A DNA stretch of 64,000 bases, from positions 558,001 through 622,000 of the forward strand of contig NZ_JAFBCX010000004.1 of assembly GCF_016907955.1 (NCBI RefSeq), read 5' to 3'. The stretch's first letter is position 1; every line of letters begins with the position of its first letter. Both the position numbers and the translations under genes were made by a program. Below, piece by piece: positions 56,981-64,000 of this stretch. The stretch comes from Lentzea nigeriaca (lineage in GTDB: Bacteria > Actinomycetota > Actinomycetes > Mycobacteriales > Pseudonocardiaceae). The notes under the pieces were generated by a model that was not told where the DNA came from, did no database searches, and was given only the letters and a program-made list of their open reading frames with translations.

Positions 56981-57526
56981 TCAGCGCTTGGAGTACTGAG
57001 GCGCCTTGCGGGCCTTCTTGAGACCGTACTTCTTGCGCTCCTTGACCCTCGGGTCACGGGTGAGGAAGCCGGCCTTCTTGAGCGCCGGGCGGTCCTCGGA
57101 GTCGACGGCGATCAGCGCACGCGCGATGGCGAGACGCAGCGCACCGGCCTGGCCGGTGATGCCGCCGCCACGCAGGTTGGCGATGACGTCGAAGGTCTCG
57201 GGCTTCTCCGCGGTGACGAGCGGCTCCTTGATGAGCTGCTGGTGCACCTTGTTCGGGAAGTAGTCCTCGAGGGCCTTGCCGTTCAGGGTGAACTTGCCGG
57301 TGCCGGGCACCAGGCGGACGCGGACGACGGCCTCCTTGCGGCGGCCGACGGTCTGCGCGAGGTGCGCGGCGCCGTTCAGCGAGGGCGCGACCACCGGCGC
57401 GGAGGTCTCGACGACCTCAGCCTCGGCGGCCTCGGCCTCGGGAGCCTCGACAACCTCGGCCTCGACCTCAGGGGTCTCGTTCTCAGGGGTGGTCACAGGA
57501 ACTTCCTCGGTGTACTCGTCGCTCAC
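56981..57526 (-). CDS. rpsI: 30S ribosomal protein S9
   Basis: 181 residues. The conserved core starts at [20 protein letters not shown] and ends with the basic [16 protein letters not shown] tail that reaches the decoding site. An N-terminal acidic extension of about 50 residues (rich in Glu, Val, Ala) is typical of actinobacterial S9. It overlaps rplM by 4 bases. Confidence 0.98.
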   Translation of the reverse strand: MSDEYTEEVPVTTPENETPEVEAEVVEAPEAEAAEAEVVETSAPVVAPSLNGAAHLAQTVGRRKEAVVRVRLVPGTGKFTLNGKALEDYFPNKVHQQLIKEPLVTAEKPETFDVIANLRGGGITGQAGALRLAIARALIAVDSEDRPALKKAGFLTRDPRVKERKKYGLKKARKAPQYSKR

Positions 57527-57966
57527 TGGGCGATCTTCTTGATCTCGAAGGCCTGCGGCTGCTGCGCCGCGTGCGGGTGGTTCGGTCCGCTGTAGACCTT
57601 CAGCTTGTTCGCGATCTGACGGCCCAGGCGGTTCTTGGGCAGCATGCCCTTGATCGCCTTCTCCACCAGGCGGTCCGGACGGGTGTCCAGGACCTCGCCG
57701 AAGGACTGCTTGCGCAGACCGCCGGGGAAGCCGGAGTGGCGGTACTGGAACTCCTGGTCCCGCTTCGAGCCGGTCAGGGCGACCTTGTCAGCGTTGATGA
57801 TGACCACGAAGTCACCGGTGTCAACGTGAGGGGCGTAGGTCGGCTTGTGCTTGCCGCGCAGCAGCGTCGCGGCCTGGGTGGCGAGCCGGCCGAGCACCAC
57901 GTCCTGGGCGTCGATCACGTGCCAGGTGCGGGTCACCTCACCGGGCTTCGGGCTGTACGTGCGCAC
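57523..57966 (-). CDS. rplM: 50S ribosomal protein L13
   Basis: 147 residues from a GTG with GAGG 7 bases upstream. [40 protein letters not shown] and [11 protein letters not shown] are L13 signatures. First gene of rplM-rpsI. Its 5' leader contains a stem-loop (57990-58020). Confidence 0.98.
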   Translation of the reverse strand: MRTYSPKPGEVTRTWHVIDAQDVVLGRLATQAATLLRGKHKPTYAPHVDTGDFVVIINADKVALTGSKRDQEFQYRHSGFPGGLRKQSFGEVLDTRPDRLVEKAIKGMLPKNRLGRQIANKLKVYSGPNHPHAAQQPQAFEIKKIAQ

Positions 57967-57989
57967 GGGTCTACCTCGTCGTCACTTGC

Positions 57990-58020
57990 GTCTGGGGTCA
58001 CTGCGGCGGTTGCCCCAGAC
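57990..58020 (-). promoter_or_regulatory. Stem-loop in the rplM leader
   Basis: On the mRNA strand GTCTGGGG (58020-58013) pairs with CCCCAGAC (57997-57990) around a 15-base loop, 24 bases before the rplM start codon. Ribosomal protein operons are often self-regulated through such leader structures. No known leader family is claimed. Confidence 0.4.
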
Positions 58021-58163
58021 CGATCTTGGACAGGCCAAGCGGTGGTTCCGAGACAGGCGCGGCGCACACGGGCGCCAGCTACCGCACAACAACGTAAGAA
58101 GATACCGGATGGGTGGTGCGGGGACCAAAACGGCCCCCTGTGACGCCCCACCCCCGGACGTAC

Positions 58164-58196
58164 GTGAGCCCCGGACCACGTGGTTCCGGGGCTCAC
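58164..58196 (-). terminator. Terminator downstream of the esx pair
   Basis: GTGAGCCCCGGA (58164-58175) pairs with TCCGGGGCTCAC (58185-58196); the 9-base loop holds a small CCACGTGG palindrome. It begins 28 bases past the stop of the WXG100 gene at 58224 and insulates rplM. Confidence 0.8.
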
Positions 58197-58223
58197 GAAG
58201 GTCTAGCTGTACCGCAGGGGGTC

Positions 58224-58505
58224 TTACCAACGACGGGTGTTGGCTTCCTCAGCCTGCTTGTACGCCTCGGCGGCCTGCATGGTGGCCGAACCGATGGAGG
58301 CCAGCACGGCCTGCAGGTCGGTGGCGGCCTGGGTCCACTTGGCCTGCGCCTGCTGGTAGGCCTCGGAGCCCGAGCTCTCCCAGGTGGCCAGCGTCTTCGT
58401 GACCTCGGCCTGGAGGTCGTTCAGCTGCTGCTCGACCTGCTTGGCACCGCTGGAGATCTGCGACGAGCAGTTGATCAGCTCACCGAACGTAACCTTGATC
58501 GCCAT
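58224..58505 (-). CDS. esxT: WXG100 protein, EsxT-like
   Basis: 93 residues, two helices joined by TWESSGSEAY, the WxG-type turn (W-E-S with the Gly shifted). The C-terminus has AYKQAEEANTRRW, i.e. YxxxE export signal. Position between rplM and a second WXG100 gene matches esxT (Rv3444c) of ESX-4. It should form a heterodimer with the protein encoded 52 bases upstream. Confidence 0.9.
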   Translation of the reverse strand: MAIKVTFGELINCSSQISSGAKQVEQQLNDLQAEVTKTLATWESSGSEAYQQAQAKWTQAATDLQAVLASIGSATMQAAEAYKQAEEANTRRW

Positions 58506-58557
58506 TTCTTATTCTCCCCTTAAAAGTCTGATGTACGGGTTCGAAGGCCTGGGCAGA

Positions 58558-58866
58558 TCAGCCGAGACGGCCCGCGATGTCGCTAACCGCACTCGTCTGC
58601 GCTTCTTCGTTCTGGATGTAGGTCTTGGCCGACTCCGAGATCTGCTCGGCGATGCTGCGCAGAGCCTCCTGGACCCTCCGGGTGTCATCGTCGAAGCGCT
58701 CAATCAGCTGCGTGAACGCCTGGGCCGCCGTGCCGTCCCACGAGCCGCGGACCGTGTCAGCAGCGCTGCGCACGGAGCGGAGCGTGCCCTGGGTCTGCTC
58801 GTCGATCTCAAGGATGTGCTTCGCCAGGCGGTCGAGGTCATCGGTAGTAACGCTGGTACCCGTCAT
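58558..58866 (-). CDS. esxU: WXG100 protein, EsxU-like
   Basis: 102 residues, helix-turn-helix hairpin with SWDGTAAQAFTQL (WDG turn). The C-terminal segment has TYIQNEEAQTS, also a YxxxE signal. Matches esxU (Rv3445c) by position. Partner of the EsxT-like protein. Confidence 0.9.
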   Translation of the reverse strand: MTGTSVTTDDLDRLAKHILEIDEQTQGTLRSVRSAADTVRGSWDGTAAQAFTQLIERFDDDTRRVQEALRSIAEQISESAKTYIQNEEAQTSAVSDIAGRLG

Positions 58867-59013
58867 TGGGAGAATCCCCCTTCAGAGAACTTCAGGTCGT
58901 ACTTCTTGGTTCGTACGCCTCTTCCGACGCAAGACCCTGCCATGCCGGTTCCACCCTGTCGCGACTTCTTTCGAAGTAGTTGCTCAAGTAAACGGTTCCG
59001 GGTGAAACCAGGG

Positions 59014-59403
59014 TCAGTAGAGGATTCGCGACTGCGAAAAGTCCTCGTCATCGTCACTCGGACGGGGAAGCTGACCACTCGGACCGGCGACGGCGGTGGA
59101 ACCGAGAGTGGCCACGGGCTTGGTCTCAACAGGAGGCGGCGGGGTCAGTTCAGCGGCATCCGGAACCTGTTCGACGGGTAGTCCGCGGTCGTTGCGAAAC
59201 CCCGTGGCCGCCTCACGTACGTCGGAAGAAGTGGCCTGAGCGCCAGGCTCGACCTTGCGCTCACGTGCCTGCCTGGCGAGTTCACGCGTGCGTTCCCGCA
59301 GCTTGGCGTTGCGTTCTCCCACCTCACCGGCGGCCCGGCGGGCACGGGTGACGGCGGCTCCCACGTCTGCGCGGAACCGGCCAAGGGCCTCGGTGGCGGA
59401 CAT
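59014..59403 (-). CDS. Coiled-coil type VII-associated protein with acidic C-terminus
   Basis: 129 residues. The N-terminal half is a basic coiled coil (RFRADVGAAVTRARRAAGEV, RNAKLRERTRELARQARER). The linker is Pro-rich. The C-terminus is PSDDDEDFSQSRILY, closely resembling the DDDDDLSGQTWLS end of the protein at 51542-51979. It lies between the Hsp70-like gene (20 bases away) and the esx pair (147 bases away). Probably an adaptor for type VII substrates (inference). Confidence 0.75.
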   Translation of the reverse strand: MSATEALGRFRADVGAAVTRARRAAGEVGERNAKLRERTRELARQARERKVEPGAQATSSDVREAATGFRNDRGLPVEQVPDAAELTPPPPVETKPVATLGSTAVAGPSGQLPRPSDDDEDFSQSRILY

Positions 59404-59423
59404 CGGCAGCTCCCCTGACGTTG

Positions 59424-61223
59424 CTACTGCGGCTTGATGACCAGCGAGCGGACGATCTGCTCACAGGCGGAGGCGACGGCTGCCTTGCCGGCCTCGGTCG
59501 CCTGACAGCCCACGCTCACCTGGACCTTGCCGACGAACTGGATGTACCAGTCGACGTCGGCACCGCTCACTTCTTCGCGATAGTGAACAACAGACTTGCC
59601 CGCGAATGTGGCCGCATCGGCAAATCCGGATACCTTGTCGCCGTCCTTCTCACGCTTCTCGTATTGGCCCCGCAGTTCATTGAGCGCGCGAGGGCGATCC
59701 ACACCACTGTCATAGACAAGTGTTTGCTCCTGCACAGCAATGCGGTCGACCGGCGAATCACCACTCGTGGTTTTGCGGTCAATCGGTTGCAAAAGCACCT
59801 GCCGGTCCACCGGCGCGCCACCCGTCTGCTCCCACCCGTCCGGACGGGTGAACTTGTAGTCGTAGACGGCGATCTGGTTGGCCGACGGCTCCTGCGTCTT
59901 CTTGTGCAGCCAGAAGTAACCGCCAACACCAGCGGCCGCGAGCACCACCACCGCACCGATCGCGATGAACAGCGGCGCCTTGCTCTTCTTCTTGGGCGGT
60001 GGAACAGCCGGGAACGCCGACGGGAACTGCGCGATGGGCGGCGGGTTGATCCGCCGGGTGATCTTGCGGGTGGTGTCGTCGGTCACCCGCAGGTTGTGCG
60101 TCACCTCACCCGGACCACCCTTCGGCGGCGTCTGCGGCGCCACCCCACCGGTCCGTTCGGGATCGAGGCTGACGGCCCGCAGCGCGCCGCGCGCAACGAC
60201 GGTCTCCGGCTGGTCGATGCTCGTCGGCACCACGCGGGTGTGCTCGTGCACCAGCCGCGCGACCAGCGGGATCCGGCTCGACCCGCCGACCAGGAACACC
60301 CCGGCGAGCTGCTGAGGCGCGAGACCCGCATCGCGCACCGCGGCCCCAACCAGCGCGGCCGCCCGGCTGAGCGGCGCGGTGATCAGCTGTTCGAGGTCGG
60401 AACGCGTGACGTGCGCGTCAGGGAATGGCGGAGGCATCGGCACGTCCGTGTAGGCGTGCCGGGACAACGTCTCCTTGGCGCCACGGACGTCCTGCCGCAA
60501 CACCCGCCGCTTGCGCCGGTCGGCCATCTCACGGCCCTCGACGAGCTGCCGCCACGCCTCCGGGTCCTTGGCCGCCACCAAGCTGCCGACGTGTTCCAGC
60601 AACGCCTGGTCGACGTCCGCCCCGCCGAAACTCGGATCGCCCTTGGCGGACAGCACCCGGAAGCTCTTGCCCGTCCGCGCCACCACGCTGGCGTCGACCG
60701 TGCCGCCGCCGAGATCGAGCACGGCGAGCGCGGCACCGTCGGGAATGGAATGGCTCGCGGAGTGGAAGACGGCAGCCGCCACCGGCTCCGGCACGAGCAC
60801 CAGCTCACGACCGAGCCCCCGCGCCGCCTGCAGCAGCACTCGGGTGCGAACCGTTCCCCAGTCAGCTGGGTGGGTGAGGACAAGGAGATCGACCGGCGCC
60901 CCGCCACCGACTCGCCGCGCTTCTCCGACCGCACGTGTGAGCACCGCGCGCACGACGTCCACAACGGGCAGCACAGTGCTGCCCAGCAGCAACTCCCCTT
61001 CGTCGACGCGGCGCTTCGGGTGCGGCTCGTAGCGAGCAGGGTCGACCGCGGCCTGACGTTCGGCCTCGTGACCGACGAACAAGGTCCCGTCGGCGGCGGC
61101 GAACACGGCGGACGGCACCAGCGGCTGGCCGTCGAACACGACGACCTGCGGCTCCCGGCCGTGGGCCGAAACGGCGACGCAGGTGCTCGACGTGCCGAAG
61201 TCGACCGCGACGTGCAGGCTCAT
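59424..61223 (-). CDS. Hsp70-like type VII secretion-associated membrane protein (Rv3446c family)
   Basis: 599 residues. The N-terminal 350 residues form an actin/Hsp70-type ATPase: phosphate-1 loop VAVDFGTSSTCVAVSA, phosphate-2 ALAVLDLGGGTVDASVV, adenosine loop GVFLVGGSSRIPLVARL. No substrate-binding domain follows. Instead there is a Pro-rich linker, a Lys cluster, one transmembrane helix (LFIAIGAVVVLAAAGVGGYF) and an outer domain of about 160 residues (DYKFTRPDGWEQTGG start, two Cys near the end). The C-terminal part fits the Rv3446c-type secretion-associated family. Adjacent to the esx pair, it may drive or gate ESX-4 export from the inside. Confidence 0.88.
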   Translation of the reverse strand: MSLHVAVDFGTSSTCVAVSAHGREPQVVVFDGQPLVPSAVFAAADGTLFVGHEAERQAAVDPARYEPHPKRRVDEGELLLGSTVLPVVDVVRAVLTRAVGEARRVGGGAPVDLLVLTHPADWGTVRTRVLLQAARGLGRELVLVPEPVAAAVFHSASHSIPDGAALAVLDLGGGTVDASVVARTGKSFRVLSAKGDPSFGGADVDQALLEHVGSLVAAKDPEAWRQLVEGREMADRRKRRVLRQDVRGAKETLSRHAYTDVPMPPPFPDAHVTRSDLEQLITAPLSRAAALVGAAVRDAGLAPQQLAGVFLVGGSSRIPLVARLVHEHTRVVPTSIDQPETVVARGALRAVSLDPERTGGVAPQTPPKGGPGEVTHNLRVTDDTTRKITRRINPPPIAQFPSAFPAVPPPKKKSKAPLFIAIGAVVVLAAAGVGGYFWLHKKTQEPSANQIAVYDYKFTRPDGWEQTGGAPVDRQVLLQPIDRKTTSGDSPVDRIAVQEQTLVYDSGVDRPRALNELRGQYEKREKDGDKVSGFADAATFAGKSVVHYREEVSGADVDWYIQFVGKVQVSVGCQATEAGKAAVASACEQIVRSLVIKPQ

Positions 61224-61411
61224 GCACCTTCCCCTCTTCCGCGCACATGCTTACCCGATGCGGCGAGCCTGGACGACACGGATGCGGAAGTCGGTCAGTT
61301 CGGGCCGGGTCCGAGCACGAGCGCGAGCTTCACTTCGACCCTTTGGACACGGTGGTCCCACCGCACGAGCCACCTCCAACGCCCGCTCCGGGCGTGCACC
61401 TCGTCATCGTG

Positions 61412-61465
61412 CAACGGCCTCATCTGCTCCAGCTCGGCTGCGTCGTCCAGCACCACCAGCATCGC
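61412..61465 (-). pseudogene. Remnant of an NB-ARC (AfsR-type) domain
   Basis: Read on the minus strand, this stretch gives ADRAMLVVLDDAAELEQMRP, which matches the LADRRVLVLLDNARTAEQVR region of the intact SARP protein downstream. The frame then runs into unrelated sequence and a stop. It is opposite in orientation to the intact gene. Probably the residue of another SARP/STAND regulator. Confidence 0.5.
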
Positions 61466-61661
61466 GCGATCAGCCAGCGGGCCCGGAACGCCACGGTGCT
61501 GGCTTGCCCGCTGGAAGTGCCGCAGGACTCAGCTCGTGGAACTCGATGGTCACCGATTCAGGAATCTGACACCGCTCACGAGGTCAGCGAAGTCCTGGTT
61601 GATCCACATGACACCGTTGCGCGATTCGCGTTTGCAGGGCGCCCCAGTTGCCCGGCGGCCA

Positions 61662-61667
61662 TAGACT
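61662..61667 (+). promoter_or_regulatory. Candidate -10 element for a leaderless SARP mRNA
   Basis: TAGACT ends 7 bases before the GTG at 61675, and no Shine-Dalgarno is visible. Matches the arrangement at the kinase gene start at 9143. Confidence 0.4.
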
Positions 61668-61674
61668 TCTAAGC

Positions 61675-64000
61675 GTGCTGGGGGCGGTATATCGCGTGCT
61701 GGGGCCGTTGGAGGTGCTCTTCAACGGCAAACCGATCGTCGTCCCGGCCGGCAAGGGACGTGTGCTGCTCGCCACGTTGCTGTTGCGGCCTAACCAGTTC
61801 GTATCGGTCGACGAGCTCGTGGAGCGTCTGTGGGACGGATCGCCCCCGTCCATCGACCGCGCGGCGAAGACGTTGCAGATGACGGTCACCCGACTGAGGC
61901 AGGCGCTTGGCCCAGCAAACTGCGTCTCCACCACCACGAACGGCTATCTCGCCAAGGTTGAAAACCTCGATCTGTTGCACTTCCGCTCGCTGGCGGACAG
62001 TGACCCCCACGCTGCGCTGGAGTGGTGGCGTGGCCCGCTCCTCAAAAATGTCGCATCCGACGCCTTGCACCGTGAGGAAGTGCCGCAGCTCGTGGAGGAA
62101 CGCCTCGTCGTGCTGGAAAGACGTATCGAGCAAGACTTGGACGCCGGCCGAGCGATCGAACTGGTGCCGGAACTGCGCGCACTGACGTCCGAGCACCCGC
62201 TACGCGAGCGGTTCTGGGCGCAGCTCATGATCGCGCTGTACCGCTCAGACCAGCAGGCTGCCGCATTGGCCGCGTTCCGCCAGGTCAGCGACTTGCTGGC
62301 GAACGAGCTGGGGATCGACCCCGGTGTGCTGCTGCGGGACCTCCACCAGTCGATCTTGCGGGCTGAGCCGACGCTGAGCACGTTGCGACGCGACGTCGTG
62401 GTGCCTCGACAGCTGCCGTCGGATCTCACGCGCTTCACCGGACGCACCGATGACCTCGTCCGGCTGGACACGCTGCTGCCGACTGGCACCGCCGGGCAGG
62501 CGGTGGTGATCTCGGCGATCACGGGTTCAGCCGGTGTCGGGAAAACAGCACTCGCTGTGCACTGGGCGCATCGCGTGCGGGATCGGTTCCCTGACGGGCA
62601 GCTCGTGGTGAACCTGCGCGGCTACGACCGCGCGGAGCCGCTGACACCGCACGACGCGCTCGGCCAGCTGCTGCGTGCGCTCGGTCGCTCCAAGAACGAG
62701 ATTCCCGACGAGACCGAGGAGCGCATCGGCGTGTATCGGTCGTTGCTCGCCGACCGCCGCGTCCTGGTACTCCTCGACAACGCGCGCACTGCGGAGCAGG
62801 TGCGGCCGCTGCTGCCTGCGGGCAGCCGCTCGGTTGCCGTGATCACGAGCAGGTCCGACCTGCGCGGCCTGGTCGCGTTGAACGACGCGAAGGTCCTGAA
62901 GCTGGGTGTGCTGCCGCTCAGCGAAGCGGTACAGCTGCTGGAAAACGTGATCGGCGTGCACCGCACCCAGGCGGAACCCGAAGCCACCGCTGAGCTCGCC
63001 AGGTTGTGCGCGTGCCTGCCGCTGGCCTTGCGCATCGCCGCGTCGTTGCTCGCGGGCGAACCGCATCTCCAGGTGCGGGAGCTCGTGGACCAGCTCGACA
63101 GCGGAGATCGACTGGCGGAGCTGGAGATCGGCGACGACCGGGAAGCGGCGGTCAGGTCCGCGTTCGACTTGTCATACAAGACACTCGCGCCGGAAGAACA
63201 ACGGATGTTCCGTGTGCTCGGACTGGTACCGCGTGCCGACTTCACGCCGATGTCCGCCGGCGCGCTGCTGGGTGTGCCGAGCGCGAGGGCGCTGAAGCTG
63301 TTGCGTGCGCTGGCACGGGCTCATCTCGTCGAGGAGCATGCGCCCCAACGGTTCTCCCAGCACGACTTGCTCAGGCTGCACGCCCGCGAACGCGCACTGA
63401 CCGAGGAATCCGACGAGCAGCGACGATCCTCAGTCGTGCGGTTCCTCGACCACCACTTGCACACTGTGGACCGGGCCTACGACGTCATCCGCCCGGTCCG
63501 CAACGTATTGCCGCTGACTGAACGCGATCCAGTGGTTGAGGCGGTACCGTTCGAGGACAGGGACGATGCTCTCGCCTGGTGCCGACGCGAGTACGACCTG
63601 CTAGTGGAGCTGTGCGAGTTCGCATTGAACGAGCGGTATCTCGAACACGCGTGGCAGATCGTGAGCGGGATGTGGGGCTACCTCCACCTCCACGGGTCCA
63701 CTGAAGACATTCTCCGCCTCGACAACATTGCCCTTGAAGCCGCCCGGCAGTTGCGAAACCGGTACGCGGAAGCCATCGCACTGCATTCGCTCGGCGTGGC
63801 ACGCAAGAACATGCATGAGTACGAGGAAGCTCTTCGCGTGTTACACGAGGCGCTCCGTATTCGGCAAGAGATCGACCATGAGCGGGGCATCGCCGTCAGC
63901 CAGGCTGAACTCGCGAGCACTTATCTGTGGCAGGGATGTCATGACGAGGCGTTGCGGTACTACCGGGCGTCCATCGAGCAGTGGCGGCGCGTCGGCAACG
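61675..64000 (+). CDS. SARP/AfsR-family regulator with NB-ARC and TPR domains, 3' end missing
   Basis: At least 775 residues, running off the window edge. Start GTG (VLGAVYRVLGPLEVLFNGKP). Domains in order: OmpR-like winged helix (about 1-90, FVSVDELVERLWDG), bacterial transcriptional activation domain (about 95-240, RFWAQLMIALYRSDQQAAAL), NB-ARC ATPase (about 260-520; P-loop ITGSAGVGKTALAVHWAHRV, Walker B VLVLLDNAR, VAVITSRSDL), then TPR repeats (EAIALHSLGVARKNMHEYEE, VSQAELASTYLWQGCHDEAL). Such proteins activate secondary-metabolite genes. It stands where eccC4 would follow in mycobacterial ESX-4. Confidence 0.93.
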   Translation, partial: MLGAVYRVLGPLEVLFNGKPIVVPAGKGRVLLATLLLRPNQFVSVDELVERLWDGSPPSIDRAAKTLQMTVTRLRQALGPANCVSTTTNGYLAKVENLDLLHFRSLADSDPHAALEWWRGPLLKNVASDALHREEVPQLVEERLVVLERRIEQDLDAGRAIELVPELRALTSEHPLRERFWAQLMIALYRSDQQAAALAAFRQVSDLLANELGIDPGVLLRDLHQSILRAEPTLSTLRRDVVVPRQLPSDLTRFTGRTDDLVRLDTLLPTGTAGQAVVISAITGSAGVGKTALAVHWAHRVRDRFPDGQLVVNLRGYDRAEPLTPHDALGQLLRALGRSKNEIPDETEERIGVYRSLLADRRVLVLLDNARTAEQVRPLLPAGSRSVAVITSRSDLRGLVALNDAKVLKLGVLPLSEAVQLLENVIGVHRTQAEPEATAELARLCACLPLALRIAASLLAGEPHLQVRELVDQLDSGDRLAELEIGDDREAAVRSAFDLSYKTLAPEEQRMFRVLGLVPRADFTPMSAGALLGVPSARALKLLRALARAHLVEEHAPQRFSQHDLLRLHARERALTEESDEQRRSSVVRFLDHHLHTVDRAYDVIRPVRNVLPLTERDPVVEAVPFEDRDDALAWCRREYDLLVELCEFALNERYLEHAWQIVSGMWGYLHLHGSTEDILRLDNIALEAARQLRNRYAEAIALHSLGVARKNMHEYEEALRVLHEALRIRQEIDHERGIAVSQAELASTYLWQGCHDEALRYYRASIEQWRRVGN

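Larger units (their letters stand above)
61224..61674. other. Degenerate intergenic region before the SARP gene
   Basis: No intact gene. The open plus-strand frame 61247-61672 is His/Pro-rich and without motifs. The minus strand carries a short remnant of an NB-ARC domain (see 61412-61465). Confidence 0.55.

Noticed and set aside
59421..61664. 747-codon plus-strand open frame opposite the Hsp70-like gene
   Set aside because: Antisense shadow; the minus strand has all three Hsp70 ATPase loops.

Overview
The window is high-GC actinobacterial DNA. The gene order and protein types point to a filamentous, probably sporulating member of the Pseudonocardiales: an SsgB-like division regulator, a BldM-like regulator, a WhiB3-like protein, an ESX-4-type type VII secretion fragment, Ser/Thr kinases with non-PASTA extracellular tails, and GTG starts with very short or no leaders. 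From guaA rightwards the order broadly follows what I remember of the Mycobacterium tuberculosis Rv3396c-Rv3446c and Streptomyces SCO4761-SCO4771 neighbourhoods. That synteny is from memory, not from a search. No tRNA, rRNA, CRISPR array, intact insertion sequence or prophage was seen.

Region 1 (1-10.4 kb) is a surface-signalling cluster. It holds three membrane proteins (the first cut by the window edge), two Ser/Thr kinases in tandem, a LysR regulator divergent from an EamA exporter, ssgB, a 0.9 kb graveyard of decayed genes, and a third kinase. Several of these proteins share one extracytoplasmic domain of about 95 residues. Region 2 (10.4-14.4 kb) has a PAP2-like membrane protein and a LiaFSR-like envelope-stress module: LuxR-type regulator, PspC-fused histidine kinase, and a divergent PspC/LiaF-like protein, with two operator-like repeats between them. 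Region 3 (14.4-23.9 kb) has guaA and a set of oxidoreductases: aldehyde dehydrogenase, Tat-exported BBE-type flavoprotein, FAD monooxygenase coupled to an MBL-fold protein, and a ChoD-like GMC oxidase.

Region 4 (24-34.9 kb) is the conserved core: a tautomerase-like small protein, guaB3, guaB, a DUF5319-like gene, sigD with its anti-sigma factor, a BldM-like regulator lacking the phosphoacceptor Asp, a MerR/B12-domain protein with the CarH W-x9-EH signature, whiB3, and groES-groEL1 behind a perfect CIRCE operator. Region 5 (35-51.5 kb) has duplicated PhoD phosphatases, a polyprenyl-phosphate glycosylation operon (GT2, GtrA, PIG-V-like), the tRNA t6A genes tsaD/rimI/tsaB/tsaE with matB inserted between tsaB and tsaE, alr, nnr, glmS and two alpha/beta hydrolases. 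Region 6 (51.5-61.2 kb) interleaves cell-wall and ribosomal housekeeping genes (glmM, rpsI, rplM) with type VII secretion substrates and accessories: two WXG100 proteins, an EspC-like protein, a 916-residue WxG protein with calcium-loop-like repeats, an Hsp70-like Rv3446c-family protein and two coiled-coil proteins sharing an acidic C-terminus. The window ends inside a SARP/NB-ARC/TPR regulator, placed where the ESX-4 ATPase would be expected.

Most promising for follow-up: the kinase/membrane-protein family with the shared ectodomain and SVAEL motif; the CarH-like sensor next to a phosphorylation-independent BldM; the orphan ESX-4 island with its novel large substrate candidate; and the decayed toxin-antitoxin-like pair beside a decayed kinase copy.
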